Source: an uncultured Pseudomonadota bacterium
GTDB lineage: Bacteria > Bdellovibrionota_C > UBA2361 > CALMIO01
Length of the DNA stretch: 64,000 bases
NCBI GenBank assembly: GCA_937864035.1
Contig: CALMIO010000002.1
Coordinates: forward strand, 62,001 to 126,000
Reading direction: 5' to 3'
Shown here: one piece after another, positions 1 to 8,765 of the stretch
Numbering within the stretch: the stretch's first letter is position 1
Layout of the letters: every line of letters starts with the position of its first letter
Program-made: the position numbers and the translations under genes
Notes under the pieces: model-generated
Databases searched by the model: none
Seen by the model: only the letters and a program-made list of their open reading frames with translations
Told to the model about the DNA's origin: nothing

Positions 1-710
1 CCTTTAACCTCTAGCGAAAGCGCTTGTCCCGTGGGTAAAGCCGAACCAACCGCTATCTTGAGCTGCTCTGCCGTGCGCTCGCCAATTAATATATTATGAT
101 GGCGCTTCACATAATCAGCGATTGCTTCCTCCATTTTATCGCCGCCTACCCTAATCGAACGGGAAAAAACAACTCCAGTTAAAGAAATAATAGCTATTTC
201 ACTTGTGCCTCCTCCAATATCCAATAGCATATTGCCGCAAGCTTCAGTTACCGGCAAGCCGGCTCCAATCGCAGCCGCCATCAATTCCTCTATCAGATAC
301 ACTTCGCGCGCTCCGGCAAGTTGAGCGGATTCTTTGACTGCGCGTTTTTCAACCTCCGTGATCCCATGGGGCACGCAAATAATTATTCTTGGCCTTAGCA
401 GTCCGTTCCGATGTTGTGCTTTGCGAATAAGCTCGCGCAACATCTTTTCGGTCATCTCAAAATCAGCAATCACTCCTTCCTTAATTGGCCGAATTGCTGA
501 AATACTATCGGGAGTCCTACCAACCATCATTTTTGCATCATGCCCAACGGCAACAACTTTGCGTTTGCCACTATGCTGATCAATTTGTACCGCCACGACT
601 GAAGGTTCATTACAAACAATGCCCTGTCCTTTCAAATAAACCAACGTATTGGCTGTCCCAAGATCAACCGCCAAATCACCAGAAAATAAATTTGCGGCGC
701 TTTTAAACAT
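1..710 (-). CDS. mreB: Rod-shape-determining protein MreB (3' end cut by window)
   Basis: This is the bacterial actin homologue that organises cell-wall elongation beneath the inner membrane. The reading frame starts with ATG at 710 and runs off the window edge, so about the first 236 residues of a protein normally near 345 are visible. It shows the actin-fold phosphate-1 motif ([10 protein letters not shown], near residue 16), the stretch [13 protein letters not shown], and the phosphate-2 motif LDIGGGTSE. The upstream small gene overlaps its start by 8 bases, which suggests translational coupling. Identification is secure; only the C-terminal part cannot be judged. Confidence 0.96.
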   Translation of the reverse strand, partial: MFKSAANLFSGDLAVDLGTANTLVYLKGQGIVCNEPSVVAVQIDQHSGKRKVVAVGHDAKMMVGRTPDSISAIRPIKEGVIADFEMTEKMLRELIRKAQHRNGLLRPRIIICVPHGITEVEKRAVKESAQLAGAREVYLIEELMAAAIGAGLPVTEACGNMLLDIGGGTSEIAIISLTGVVFSRSIRVGGDKMEEAIADYVKRHHNILIGERTAEQLKIAVGSALPTGQALSLEVK

Positions 711-990
711 CAGTGGTTGGGCAATCTATTTTTAACTCTAAACATTTCTCTTTTAGCAAAGAAATCTGATCAATTTGGGGCAACTTGCGATCTATAAACA
801 ACACTGCCTGCTCATCTAAACGGCAACTGCCGCTTTTGACCTTCCAGCCAATTCCCTGCTTAAGCTCTTCACGACGAACAATCAAACCACGCTCGGCGAT
901 TTTTTCACTCAACAGATTAATTAGAGCCTCTTTTTTCGGATCAAACTGTTCTGATCTGGTTTTTCTTTTATTTCTGGATCGCAATTTCAT
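703..990 (-). CDS. Conserved small basic protein upstream of mreB
   Basis: A 95-residue protein of unknown function. It starts with ATG, has a strongly basic N-terminus ([11 protein letters not shown]) and a middle section ending in the pattern [25 protein letters not shown]. No signal peptide or membrane segment is visible, so it is probably cytosolic. Its stop codon overlaps the mreB start by 8 bases, so the two are very likely co-transcribed and coupled, hinting at a role linked to cell shape or at least to mreB expression. The coupling is seen; the function is inference. Confidence 0.75.
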   Translation of the reverse strand: MKLRSRNKRKTRSEQFDPKKEALINLLSEKIAERGLIVRREELKQGIGWKVKSGSCRLDEQAVLFIDRKLPQIDQISLLKEKCLELKIDCPTTDV

Positions 991-1233
991 GCAAAAAAAT
1001 ATCTTATAAAACTTGAGTTTATCTTATTTTTTGATAATAATATACGGTAGCCGAAATATTATAAAGAGGTTTCATAGCTTAGCGGCGCTGAGCTTCTTCT
1101 GCCATCAGTAAAAACTTGGCTTAGTCAAACCTCAAAATTTCAACTGAAAAGGGACGAAGCTCTTTCAATAGAGTAAAATTACCGCCCAAGATAGGGTTTT
1201 TATATCTCTCTTTATTAATTTCTTTTTAGATGG
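991..1233 (+). other. Intergenic region containing a possible structured RNA
   Basis: There is no open frame of note between the 95-aa gene (transcribed leftwards) and rplS (rightwards). It holds complementary segments that would fold into a three-way junction at 1066-1133, listed separately. A TTGATA (1031-1036) and a TATTAT (1057-1062) lie just before it, but their spacing of 20 bases is poor for a sigma-70 promoter. A short CCC/GGG hairpin followed by TTTTT lies near 1183-1200. Confidence 0.4.
1066..1133 (+). ncRNA. Candidate structured RNA, three-way junction
   Basis: GAGGTTT (1066-1072) can pair with AAACCTC (1127-1133). Inside this closing stem AGCTTAGC (1076-1083) pairs with GCTGAGCT (1087-1094) with one G-U pair and a three-base loop, and GCCA..AGT pairs with ACT.TGGC around 1101-1120. 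This gives two hairpins inside one closing helix. It matches no riboswitch or small RNA family that I can recognise from memory. It may be a stand-alone small RNA, since the probable rplS promoter lies downstream of it. Base pairing is seen; RNA function is inference. Confidence 0.3.
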
Positions 1234-1239
1234 TATAAT
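1234..1239 (+). promoter_or_regulatory. Probable extended -10 promoter of rplS
   Basis: A perfect TATAAT preceded by TG one base upstream (TGGTATAAT) forms an extended -10 element, 67 bases upstream of the rplS ATG. There is no good -35 hexamer at the expected distance, which is tolerable with an extended -10. Confidence 0.5.
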
Positions 1240-1270
1240 ATTCGACCTAATATTTTAATTTTAAAAATTC

Positions 1271-1288
1271 CTCTGAAATTTATCAGAG
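1271..1288 (+). promoter_or_regulatory. Leader hairpin before rplS
   Basis: CTCTGA and TCAGAG form a perfect 6-bp stem with a 6-base loop, ending 18 bases before the rplS start codon. It lies in the predicted 5' untranslated leader and could act in autogenous control of this ribosomal protein gene. There is no T-run, so it is not a terminator. Confidence 0.35.
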
Positions 1289-1306
1289 TTTATTTAAGGC
1301 GCTCTT

Positions 1307-1903
1307 ATGAAAGGACTGACAGCAACTTCTCGTAATATTTTTGAAAAAATAAAAAACTCTGCTAAGCGCTCTATAGAGATTTCAGCCGATTCAAGCTCTA
1401 AATCTGCCAAAATCGCTAATCAAACAATTCCATATTTTCGTCCCGGAGACACCTTAAAAGTTCACGTTAAAATTGTGGAAGGCAACAAAGAGCGCGTCCA
1501 AATCTTCCAAGGTGTTGTTATTAAAAGGCAGGGGGGCAGTGGCGCAGGAGCAACCTTTACCGTTAGAAAGATATCTTTTAGTGTTGGCGTTGAGCGCACC
1601 TTCCTTCTGCACAGCCCCCGAATCGATAAAATAGAAGTTGTAACCAGAGGAGACGTAAGACGCGCAAAACTATTTTATCTCCGCCCACTAAGAGGCAAAG
1701 CGGCTAAAATTCGTTCAAGATATTCGGACGGCGTTAATATTGAAAGCACTTCACCAGAAACCAACCTAAGCGAAAGCAACGATTCTCACAATAGCGGTGA
1801 ATCAATCGAGAAAAATTCCGAACATACTAAAGGTGGTCGCAAGGGAAAATCAGAAGCTGAGACAAAAGGCGCCGCTTCTCAAACCGCCGAAGCTTCAGCA
1901 TAA
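1307..1903 (+). CDS. rplS: 50S ribosomal protein L19 with long C-terminal tail
   Basis: L19 sits at the 30S-50S interface. The core is clear: [45 protein letters not shown] and [17 protein letters not shown]. The usual protein is about 115-120 residues; this one has 198. It carries some 20 extra residues at the N-terminus and about 55 at the C-terminus, rich in Ser, Glu, Asn and Lys and of low complexity. The gene stands alone, away from rpsP-rimM-trmD, its usual companions. Its own promoter and a leader hairpin lie upstream. The start ATG at 1307 is preceded by a weak AAGG. Confidence 0.95.
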   Translation: MKGLTATSRNIFEKIKNSAKRSIEISADSSSKSAKIANQTIPYFRPGDTLKVHVKIVEGNKERVQIFQGVVIKRQGGSGAGATFTVRKISFSVGVERTFLLHSPRIDKIEVVTRGDVRRAKLFYLRPLRGKAAKIRSRYSDGVNIESTSPETNLSESNDSHNSGESIEKNSEHTKGGRKGKSEAETKGAASQTAEASA

Positions 1904-1984
1904 ATTAATCGGATAGTTTTTCCGAAAATTATCTAGCGCATAATCCAGCATGTAAGTAGCCAAAGACGCAGGACTATCCCACAA

Positions 1985-3391
1985 CTATCCCCTGTATCCT
2001 TTTCTTTGTTCTTGCAATTCAAAAAACCTCTCCATCAACTGCCTGCCTAAATTAGAAGCCCTATTTGACTGCCCGGCTTGATCAACCGTAACAGTCACGA
2101 CAGCTATTTTCGGTGAATAAGCCGGAGCGACACCAACAAACCAACGGGTTAATCCTTTTGGATTATCGCCGCGCAAAGTGCCGGTTTTTGCGGCAATCGG
2201 CATATTAGCTAAAACTGAAAAATTAATATTTTTAAAATCTCTCTTAGAAGTTCCAATGGTAGTAGTGGCGCGCAACATATCTATCAAATTACCGGCTGTT
2301 TCGCGAGCAACTATCTGCTGAACAATTTGTTTGCGCCATTTGTAAATAAGCTTATTGTTTTTAGTTATAACAAGATCAACAATTGAGGGACGAGGCATAA
2401 TTCCACCAGTAGCAATCGCACTAATCATGGCGGCGGCATGAACCGGACTTAGCCTAACCTTCCCAAAACCAGCCCCAGTGCGAGCCAACTCGTAATCATC
2501 CTGGGGCAGGGTAAAATCACTTTCTTTAAGAGGAACATCAAACATCAAACGGCGATTAAATCCAAATTTTTCGGCGTACGCTTCAAGCTCTCTTGGGTTA
2601 GCGAGTCCCAAAGCAACTCGACCAAAAACAGGATTACAAGAACGTCCCATTGCCTCTACTATTGACATTTTTAGAGTATCAAGCGGTTCAAAAGGCAGGT
2701 AGTTTTTACGATCAAGATCGTAAACTCCCCCTCGATAGTTAATAAACGAATCGGTGGTAATTACTCCCTTTTCTAAAGCAGCGGCAGCTGTAATCATTTT
2801 AAAAATTGAGGCGGCCGGAAAACCAGCATGGAGCGGCAAGGAGTGATAACTAATAGATTTTCCAGCGATAGATAAAATACGCCCAGTATCGGGCTCCATC
2901 GTAACCAGAGCAAGATGATAGGCATTTGTCTGATCTACTAACTCTTGAGTAAAAGCTTGCAGATCCGGATCTAAAGTCAACACTATTAGATCTTTATTTT
3001 CACTTTTAATTTTAATCGGCGAACCAGCTTCGGTTGGAAAAGCAGGTGGCAGATGGCTTAACATAATATTGCCATCTGGTTGTAATTTATAACTAACAAT
3101 ATTTTGTGGCGGCAGAACCGGAGAGAAAGGTTGAAAAACAATTCTTTTCCCCCTTTTTTGCTTTGTTTTCACGGCTTTTTTCTTAGCTGGAGCGGTTGTC
3201 TTTTTACTTAAATTAGTATTAACTTTACCCTGCTTTTTGTTAGGCTTTGCTAAAGCGTTAACTTCAAGCAGAAAAGAAAACAAGCTTAATAAAGAAAATA
3301 AGCTTAATAAAGAAAATAAGCTTAACAAGCCCAGCTTGCGAAGTTTACCTCGTCTAATTGTTAGCAACATCTGAAGAGAACTAAACATCAT
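1985..3391 (-). CDS. Compact penicillin-binding protein (transpeptidase domain)
   Basis: A D,D-transpeptidase-type protein of 468 residues that would cross-link peptidoglycan in the periplasm. All three active-site motifs are present: SxxK (SIFK, Ser195), SxN (SCN, 251-253) and KTG (402-404). A hydrophobic stretch (about 20-45) followed by a Lys-rich linker (50-85) suggests an uncleaved or cleaved N-terminal membrane signal. It is short for PBP2/FtsI, lacking the large dimerisation domain, and resembles the small stand-alone transpeptidases found in some delta-like lineages. The signal segment is encoded by an 18-bp tandem repeat. Two adjacent ATGs (3391 and 3388) are possible starts. The exact class is uncertain. 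Confidence 0.85.
   Translation of the reverse strand: MMFSSLQMLLTIRRGKLRKLGLLSLFSLLSLFSLLSLFSFLLEVNALAKPNKKQGKVNTNLSKKTTAPAKKKAVKTKQKRGKRIVFQPFSPVLPPQNIVSYKLQPDGNIMLSHLPPAFPTEAGSPIKIKSENKDLIVLTLDPDLQAFTQELVDQTNAYHLALVTMEPDTGRILSIAGKSISYHSLPLHAGFPAASIFKMITAAAALEKGVITTDSFINYRGGVYDLDRKNYLPFEPLDTLKMSIVEAMGRSCNPVFGRVALGLANPRELEAYAEKFGFNRRLMFDVPLKESDFTLPQDDYELARTGAGFGKVRLSPVHAAAMISAIATGGIMPRPSIVDLVITKNNKLIYKWRKQIVQQIVARETAGNLIDMLRATTTIGTSKRDFKNINFSVLANMPIAAKTGTLRGDNPKGLTRWFVGVAPAYSPKIAVVTVTVDQAGQSNRASNLGRQLMERFFELQEQRKGYRG
3277..3330 (-). repeat. 18-bp tandem repeat in PBP signal segment
   Basis: Three head-to-tail 18-base units (3277-3294, 3295-3312, 3313-3330). The second differs from the first at one position and the third diverges at its end. 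They encode LFSLLS-type hexapeptides in the hydrophobic segment of the transpeptidase. Since the unit is a multiple of three, slippage would change the membrane segment by six residues without a frameshift. Confidence 0.85.
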
Positions 3392-3508
3392 TTTTAAGTA
3401 GGAATTTGATTGATTTTTAAAAGCTAGATAATATAATAAAGAGCAGGGTCAAGAAATTTTTATAAAGATAATTGTAATTCGCTTAAAAATTTTTGAAAAG
3501 TAAAAAGT

Positions 3509-3934
3509 ATGCTAAAACAACTATTCGCCGGAAAAATTTTCGGAAAAAAAAATTCGACTAACATTTTTGAGCAAAAAACAGATACCTCTATTTTAAAAGC
3601 AAGTGGCCTTAAAAGCATTCCTCCCGTTTTTCTAAAAAAAGGAGCAAAAATTAGCGGCAATATTTTTTTTAATCAGCCAGTAACAATCGAAGGAGCGATC
3701 AAGGGATCAATCAAAAGCAAAGATATGGTATTTATCGCTAGTGATGGAATAATCGAAGCTGGAGAACTGATAAGCCCGAAAGCAATTATCGCCGGCGTAG
3801 TAAATGGTGATTTAAATATCTCTGAAAATCTTCAAATACTAAACCAAGGAGTAGTAAATGGTTTAGTTAAAGCAGGTTCTGTCTCCTTGCAAGAGGGCGG
3901 AATGTTAATTGGTCAAGTTAAAATCGGTCGATAG
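3509..3934 (+). CDS. Bactofilin family cytoskeletal protein
   Basis: A 141-residue polymer-forming protein of the bactofilin (DUF583) family. Such proteins build nucleotide-independent filaments that localise cell-wall enzymes. The central part shows the repetitive beta-helix pattern with glycines and alternating hydrophobics (ISGNIFFNQPVTIEGAIKGS, AIIAGVVNGDLNIS, GQVKIG). The N-terminus is short and basic. It lies divergently from the small transpeptidase gene, and mreB is nearby, fitting a morphogenesis neighbourhood. A terminator-like hairpin follows it. Confidence 0.93.
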   Translation: MLKQLFAGKIFGKKNSTNIFEQKTDTSILKASGLKSIPPVFLKKGAKISGNIFFNQPVTIEGAIKGSIKSKDMVFIASDGIIEAGELISPKAIIAGVVNGDLNISENLQILNQGVVNGLVKAGSVSLQEGGMLIGQVKIGR

Positions 3935-3970
3935 TTTGTCGTTATAAAGTATCTTATTAGTGCTCCGTGA

Positions 3971-4015
3971 AAAAAGAGATTTTTGAAGAAGAGCGTAAGT
4001 AGGAAATCTCTTTTT
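3971..4015 (+). terminator. Terminator-like hairpin after bactofilin gene
   Basis: AAAAAGAGATTT (3971-3982) and AAATCTCTTTTT (4004-4015) form a perfect 12-bp inverted repeat with a 21-base loop, followed by GTTTT. Because the stem begins with A and ends with T runs, it could work in both directions. The loop is long for a classical terminator. Confidence 0.6.
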
Positions 4016-4020
4016 GTTTT

Positions 4021-4209
4021 CTAGGCAAAGAGCAGAAATGGTAAAACTTTAGGAGTCCGCCGAAAGAAGTGAGCAAGGTTGCAGGCGGCGCCAATAAAAA
4101 GAGCTTTCATGATAAAATATTCTAGGTAACTCTTTGTGAAAAAGGGTGCTTTTTCACTGAGAACCAAATATAGCCATATATCAACCCAGTCATCTTTCTC
4201 TACCCGCAA
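4021..4209 (-). CDS. Doubtful 62-aa open frame
   Basis: An open frame of 62 codons with an ATG or near-cognate start in otherwise gene-free sequence. The translation has a Trp/Asp-rich start and hydrophobic end (FFRRTPKVLPFLLFA). It shows no family signature that I recognise. The frame just upstream, extended through stops, also looks weakly protein-like, so this may be the tail of a decayed gene. Equally it may be chance. Confidence 0.15.
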   Translation of the reverse strand: MRVEKDDWVDIWLYLVLSEKAPFFTKSYLEYFIMKALFIGAACNLAHFFRRTPKVLPFLLFA

Positions 4210-4499
4210 CGCCCAAAGGACTGCTCCATTCTTTTTTCAGCGTAGCAACACTCTTCAAACTTCCTTGTAAACCCCTCGAAAGCCGTTTTATCTGCCAATT
4301 AGTTCCCCTTCTCTTGCTCTTAACTCTATTTGAAACGACAAATTATGCCCACGCTCCGACTATTTTGATTCAAGTACTTTTGCAAGGTTTATAGTATTGT
4401 TCTGCAAAGTTCTTGCATTATGTCCGATCACCTTTTAGACCTTCTAGTCAGCTTTCTAATAATTTTTCAGGGAAAAGTTATTACTTTTTTAGTTAAAAG
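4210..4499. other. Gene-free stretch between bactofilin and sufD
   Basis: Apart from the doubtful frame before it, no convincing gene, RNA or terminator is visible here. On the minus strand short protein-like runs are broken by stops. The sufBCD transcript must end somewhere in this interval, but no clear hairpin-plus-T-run was found. Confidence 0.4.
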
Positions 4500-5855
4500 C
4501 TAAGAGAAAGAGCTGGCAATCTTTTTGCCAATCGTTATATTAACTAGTTCGCTTACATAAGATCTAATGGACGGATCTTCAATTTGCGAAATGACTTCTC
4601 CAACAAAAGCCATCAGCAAAATTTTGCGCGAGGTTTCGAGATCTATGCCGCGAGAACGGGAGTAAAAAAGAGCCTCTTCATTAAGCTTGCCAACCGTCGC
4701 GCCATGAGTACATTTAACGTCATCAGCCCATATTTTAAGTTGCGGCTTTGAGTTAATTTCGGCGGTTTCGGAGAGCAAAATAGTTTGATTTGATTGAACA
4801 GCGTTAGTTTTTTGCCCCTCTCGCCTGACAATAATCGAACCACAAAAAGCTCCTTTAGCTCTGCCAGCGTAAACTCCCTTAAAGAGCTCTCTGGAGAAAC
4901 AATTTGGAGCGCGATTGTCAATCTCTGTAAAGTTATCAACATGCTGGTCGCCGTCAGCTATGGTCAGACCGTTTAAATGTCCGTCAAAATTTTTTCCGTT
5001 TAAATTAAATAAAATCTCATTGCGAACAGTATTAAAGCCTAAATTAATCTGGTCAAATTTAACGCAAGCGTCTTGGGAGGCGTTTATTATAACACGGGCG
5101 TAATGAGTCGCAGTTTCGTCTCCGAGCAAAATTCGCGTGTAGTTAAACTTCGCGTTTTGACCAACAAAAACCTCAATCGCCCCGTTCAAAAAATAATTAA
5201 AACTATTCTGAGAATTATACTCTTCAATTATCGTCGCTCGGGCTTGATCCTCTAGTATAAGGAAGACTCGCGAATTAACCATCTTATCCGAAAGAGTCGA
5301 TAAAAGATGGTCGATTTTAATTTTGACCTCTCCCATTTCGGGCGTAACATAAATCAACAAAGTATCTTTTGCCAACGCCGCGTTAAGTGCAAAAAGAGCG
5401 TCCGCTTGAGAGTAATTTCTGGCAGTAAAATGTTTTGCTATTAACTCTCTGAGCCGCACCGGAGCCTCTTTTTGGAAGAGATCGGAAAAGTTAGCAATCA
5501 ACGGTTTTAAATCGGCGCTCTTAGAAAATTCTTGAAAACCAAAATCAACACCATTAGTCGAAGTAATGCCGTAAAATCCATCTAAACTAACAGCCTTTAA
5601 AGCAAGCGAAAGTTTTGTTCTCTCGGACGACATTGATATTTTGGCAAGAAATTTAGCAGGATCGGTATAGCGCCACCCTTCGAGCTTAGCAGTTAATTCT
5701 GGCTTTAACTCTAAAAACATCTTCCAAGCATATTTCTTGCTGTCGATAACTTCAGGCGGTTGATCTTGAAGATCAATAGCCATCAAATTCTCCAGCTTTT
5801 CAAAAGTTTCTCTCATATTTGACAGCAAGTTAATATCAACGGCAGTGTTTTCCAT
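4500..5855 (-). CDS. sufD: Fe-S cluster assembly scaffold subunit SufD
   Basis: SufD partners SufB and SufC in the SufBC2D scaffold that builds iron-sulfur clusters in the cytosol. The protein has 451 residues; the C-terminal half carries the family signature: NQTILLSETAEINSKPQL, KCTHGATVGKLNEEALFYSRSRGI. It is the last gene of sufB-sufC-sufD, 26 bases after sufC. SufB and SufD are homologous, but the 'FYSRSRG' segment without the SufB cysteine, plus shorter core, identifies this one as SufD. Confidence 0.95.
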   Translation of the reverse strand: MENTAVDINLLSNMRETFEKLENLMAIDLQDQPPEVIDSKKYAWKMFLELKPELTAKLEGWRYTDPAKFLAKISMSSERTKLSLALKAVSLDGFYGITSTNGVDFGFQEFSKSADLKPLIANFSDLFQKEAPVRLRELIAKHFTARNYSQADALFALNAALAKDTLLIYVTPEMGEVKIKIDHLLSTLSDKMVNSRVFLILEDQARATIIEEYNSQNSFNYFLNGAIEVFVGQNAKFNYTRILLGDETATHYARVIINASQDACVKFDQINLGFNTVRNEILFNLNGKNFDGHLNGLTIADGDQHVDNFTEIDNRAPNCFSRELFKGVYAGRAKGAFCGSIIVRREGQKTNAVQSNQTILLSETAEINSKPQLKIWADDVKCTHGATVGKLNEEALFYSRSRGIDLETSRKILLMAFVGEVISQIEDPSIRSYVSELVNITIGKKIASSFS

Positions 5856-5881
5856 CTATTTAACGAATTTGCTTTAAATTA

Positions 5882-6625
5882 TTAGCTTTCAGCGATCCAA
5901 CCGTAACCCTTCTGTTCGAGTTCAAACGCCAGCTCTTTACCTCCGGAGCGCACTATTTTACCATCAAGCATGACATGCACATAGTCTGGAATAATGTAAT
6001 TTAACAAACGTTGATAGTGAGTAATAACCAAAAACGATCGATCTTTCGCGCGCAACTTATTAACTCCGCTCGCGACAACGCGCAAGGCGTCAATATCAAG
6101 CCCGGAATCGGTTTCATCTAAAATTGCGAGTTGCGGCTCCAAAATCGCCATTTGCAGGATTTCGTTCCGCTTTTTTTCCCCTCCAGAAAAACCTTCATTA
6201 ACTGAACGTTGCAAAAGATCCGGATCTAGCTCTAAAGCTTTAGCGCGCTCTTTTAAAAGATCGTTAAATTCACGCACACCCAATGGCTCCAAATTACGGT
6301 GAGCACGAACGCTATTTAAAGATGTTCGCAAAAAATAATTCAAACTAACTCCGGGAAGTTCAAGTGGATACTGAAAGGCTAAAAAAACGCCGGCGCGAGC
6401 GCGAATTTCCGGATCAAGCTCAAGCAAATTCATCCCTTGATACGTAATTTCACCACTTTCAACCTCATATCCTTCTTTACCCGCCAATAAATGCGCTAAA
6501 GTGCTTTTTCCGGAACCATTTGCTCCCATAATGGCGTGGATTTCGCCAGCGCGGATTTCAAGATTAAGTCCCTTTAAAATCTTTTTCCCCTCAACTGACA
6601 CTACTAAGTTTTTTATCTGCAACAT
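5882..6625 (-). CDS. sufC: Fe-S cluster assembly ATPase SufC
   Basis: An ABC-type ATPase that powers conformational change in the SufBCD complex. It shows Walker A GANGSGKST (34-42), signature FSGGEKKRNEI, Walker B LAILDETDSGLD and the switch histidine in VITHYQR. The length of 247 residues is normal. It lies between sufB and sufD with short spacings (29 and 26 bases), so the three form one operon. Confidence 0.97.
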   Translation of the reverse strand: MLQIKNLVVSVEGKKILKGLNLEIRAGEIHAIMGANGSGKSTLAHLLAGKEGYEVESGEITYQGMNLLELDPEIRARAGVFLAFQYPLELPGVSLNYFLRTSLNSVRAHRNLEPLGVREFNDLLKERAKALELDPDLLQRSVNEGFSGGEKKRNEILQMAILEPQLAILDETDSGLDIDALRVVASGVNKLRAKDRSFLVITHYQRLLNYIIPDYVHVMLDGKIVRSGGKELAFELEQKGYGWIAES

Positions 6626-6654
6626 AATTTAAAAAAAATATCTATAAATGAAAA

Positions 6655-8100
6655 TTAGCCGACGCTTCCTTCCAAACTAACCTCTAGTAGCTTGCGAGCT
6701 TCAAGCACAAACTCCATTGGCAATTCTCCTAAAACCTCCTTGCAAAAACCATGAACAATCATTGAAACAGCGTCCTCGGTCGAAAGACCTCGCTGATTAC
6801 AATAAAAAAGTTGATCTTCCCCGATTTTTGATGTTGACGCCTCATGCTCAACAGTAGCAGTAGGGTTTTTAGTTTCTATGTAAGGAAAAGTATGGGTGCC
6901 GCAATTGTCGCCAATCAGCATCGAATCGCACTGTGAAAAATTACGGGCATTAGTAGCGCTCTTTAAGATTTTAACCAAGCCTCGATAGGAGTTTTGCCCC
7001 TCTCCCGCCGAAATACCTTTAGAAACAATCGTACTTTTAGTGTCTTTGCCGATATGGATCATTTTCGTGCCAGTATCAGCCTGCTGTTTATGATTGGTTA
7101 TCGCCACCGAGTAAAATTCGCCTACCGAACGATCGCCTTTTAAAATGCAACTTGGATATTTCCAAGTAATAGCCGAACCAGTCTCAACTTGCGTCCAAGA
7201 AATTTTAGAATCAGGTCCCGCACAAAGACCTCTCTTGGTTACAAAATTATAAATGCCTCCTTTACCATCTTTGTCGCCCGGATACCAATTTTGAATAGTA
7301 GAGTATTTAATTTGCGCCTTCTCAAGAGCGACAAGTTCAACAACAGCGGCATGCAATTGATTTTCGTCTCTTTTCGGAGCCGTGCAACCTTCCATATAAC
7401 TAACATAACTTCCTTCGTCAGCTATAATCAGAGTGCGTTCAAATTGACCGGTGTTTTTCGCGTTAATCCTAAAGTAGGTAGAAAGCTCCAGCGGACAACG
7501 CACTCCTCTCGGCACATAACAAAAAGAACCATCCGTGAAAACCGCCGAATTAAGAGCAGCAAAAAAATTATCAGAGTAAGGAACAACGCTTCCCAGATAA
7601 CGCTTGATTAATTCAGGATGTTCACGGGCAGCCTCCGAAAATGGACAAAAAATAACCCCCGCTTTGGCTAAAGTTTCCTTAAAGGTGGTATAAACAGAGA
7701 CGCTGTCAAATACGGCGTCAACCGCAACTCCCGCCAAAACCTTTTGCTCGTTAAGAGGAATTCCCAAACGCTCATAAGTTTTTAAAATTTCAGGATCAAC
7801 CTCTTCTAAACTATTTAAGGGTTTATGATTTTTAGGAGCGGAGTAATAGCTTATTGCTTGATAATCAATCGGCGGATATTTAACAAAAGCCCAACTTGGT
7901 TCGGTAAGGTTTTTCCAGGTACGGAAAGCTTTAATGCGAAAGTCCAACAAAAAAGCCGGTTCCTGTTTGCGCTCAGATATTAAAGCAATGATCTCCTCAT
8001 TTAGGCCAACTGGAGCGCAATCACTCTCAATTAAAGTTTCAAAGCCATACTTGTAATCCTGCGAGGTAACCTCTCCTATAATGTCGCTATTTTCCTGCAT
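6655..8100 (-). CDS. sufB: Fe-S cluster assembly scaffold SufB
   Basis: The main scaffold protein of the SUF system, 481 residues. Clear signatures are [37 protein letters not shown], and [12 protein letters not shown] with the cysteine at residue 434. First gene of the sufBCD operon; a divergent Rrf2-type regulator starts 93 bases away. The cysteine desulfurase SufS and carrier SufA usually found with it are not in the operon or elsewhere in this window. Confidence 0.97.
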   Translation of the reverse strand: MQENSDIIGEVTSQDYKYGFETLIESDCAPVGLNEEIIALISERKQEPAFLLDFRIKAFRTWKNLTEPSWAFVKYPPIDYQAISYYSAPKNHKPLNSLEEVDPEILKTYERLGIPLNEQKVLAGVAVDAVFDSVSVYTTFKETLAKAGVIFCPFSEAAREHPELIKRYLGSVVPYSDNFFAALNSAVFTDGSFCYVPRGVRCPLELSTYFRINAKNTGQFERTLIIADEGSYVSYMEGCTAPKRDENQLHAAVVELVALEKAQIKYSTIQNWYPGDKDGKGGIYNFVTKRGLCAGPDSKISWTQVETGSAITWKYPSCILKGDRSVGEFYSVAITNHKQQADTGTKMIHIGKDTKSTIVSKGISAGEGQNSYRGLVKILKSATNARNFSQCDSMLIGDNCGTHTFPYIETKNPTATVEHEASTSKIGEDQLFYCNQRGLSTEDAVSMIVHGFCKEVLGELPMEFVLEARKLLEVSLEGSVG

Positions 8101-8136
8101 CTTGATTGGGGGTAAATATCTATTCTTGAATTATTT

Positions 8137-8168
8137 ATTATACTATACGATTTTTCTTGTTTTTTCAA
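8137..8168 (-). promoter_or_regulatory. Possible sufBCD promoter
   Basis: On the minus strand TTGAAA (8168-8163) is followed by overlapping -10-like hexamers TATAGT (8147-8142; spacing 15) and TATAAT (8142-8137; spacing 20). Neither spacing is ideal. The position, in the 93-base divergent gap with the Rrf2 regulator, is where control by that regulator would be expected. Confidence 0.4.
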
Positions 8169-8193
8169 CCTTTTTAAGTAAAATTAAGAGATT

Positions 8194-8697
8194 ATGAGAA
8201 TCAATCAATGGGTTGAATTTGGCGTTCATTGTAGTTGTCGGATCGCCGAGAAAACAGCCAAAGGCGCTCCAATCTCTTCAAGCGAACTTGCAAACGCGAT
8301 TGGCATTGACAAACTTTATCTTCACCAAATCTTAAGCAAACTTAGAAAAGCGGGGATTATAAAAGCTCTCCGTGGACCAAGCGGAGGATTTTTATTAGCA
8401 AAACCCGCCAATCAGATCTCGCTCAATGATATATTTGTCGCCGAAGAGGGAGACTCGCTAGCTGTTATCTGCGAACATAAACCAATCAACAAACACCGTT
8501 GCAAAACTGATTTCAGCTGTTACTTAAAACCAATCTGGTTTAATCTGAAAAATACCGTTGAAGATTATTTAAAATCAATTTCTCTGCAGGATCTGATTGA
8601 AAGAAAATTTTCAGAAGGAAATCAGTTGGTCAACGTGTTTAAAGCTGAAAAATTAACCTCTATTAAAAAAAGAAGAAACGCTTCTTCCGCTCGGTAA
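8194..8697 (+). CDS. Rrf2-family Fe-S-type transcriptional regulator
   Basis: A 167-residue DNA-binding regulator of the Rrf2 (IscR/NsrR/SufR-like) family. The N-terminal winged helix is evident (IDKLYLHQILSKLRKAGIIKALRGPSGGFLLAK, residues 38-70). Three cysteines (93, 103 and 109) sit where family members bind a [2Fe-2S] or [4Fe-4S] cluster; the first spacing (nine residues between) is longer than in IscR. Divergent placement from sufBCD makes it the likely regulator of that operon, sensing cluster supply. The role follows from family and context, not from a visible operator. Confidence 0.88.
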   Translation: MRINQWVEFGVHCSCRIAEKTAKGAPISSSELANAIGIDKLYLHQILSKLRKAGIIKALRGPSGGFLLAKPANQISLNDIFVAEEGDSLAVICEHKPINKHRCKTDFSCYLKPIWFNLKNTVEDYLKSISLQDLIERKFSEGNQLVNVFKAEKLTSIKKRRNASSAR

Positions 8698-8765
8698 AAT
8701 TGATAAACTGCCATTGACATAAAATTCAGAAGTTCGTTTCCTCTCAGCCAACTTAATTCCTGCTT

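Noticed and set aside
1904..1984. Small hairpin (TCGGA/TCCGA) after rplS as terminator
   Set aside because: Only a 5-bp stem and no following T-run; not convincing between the convergent genes.
7189..7611. 140-codon open frame on the plus strand
   Set aside because: It lies wholly inside sufB on the opposite strand and its translation is basic and unlike any family; it is an antisense shadow.
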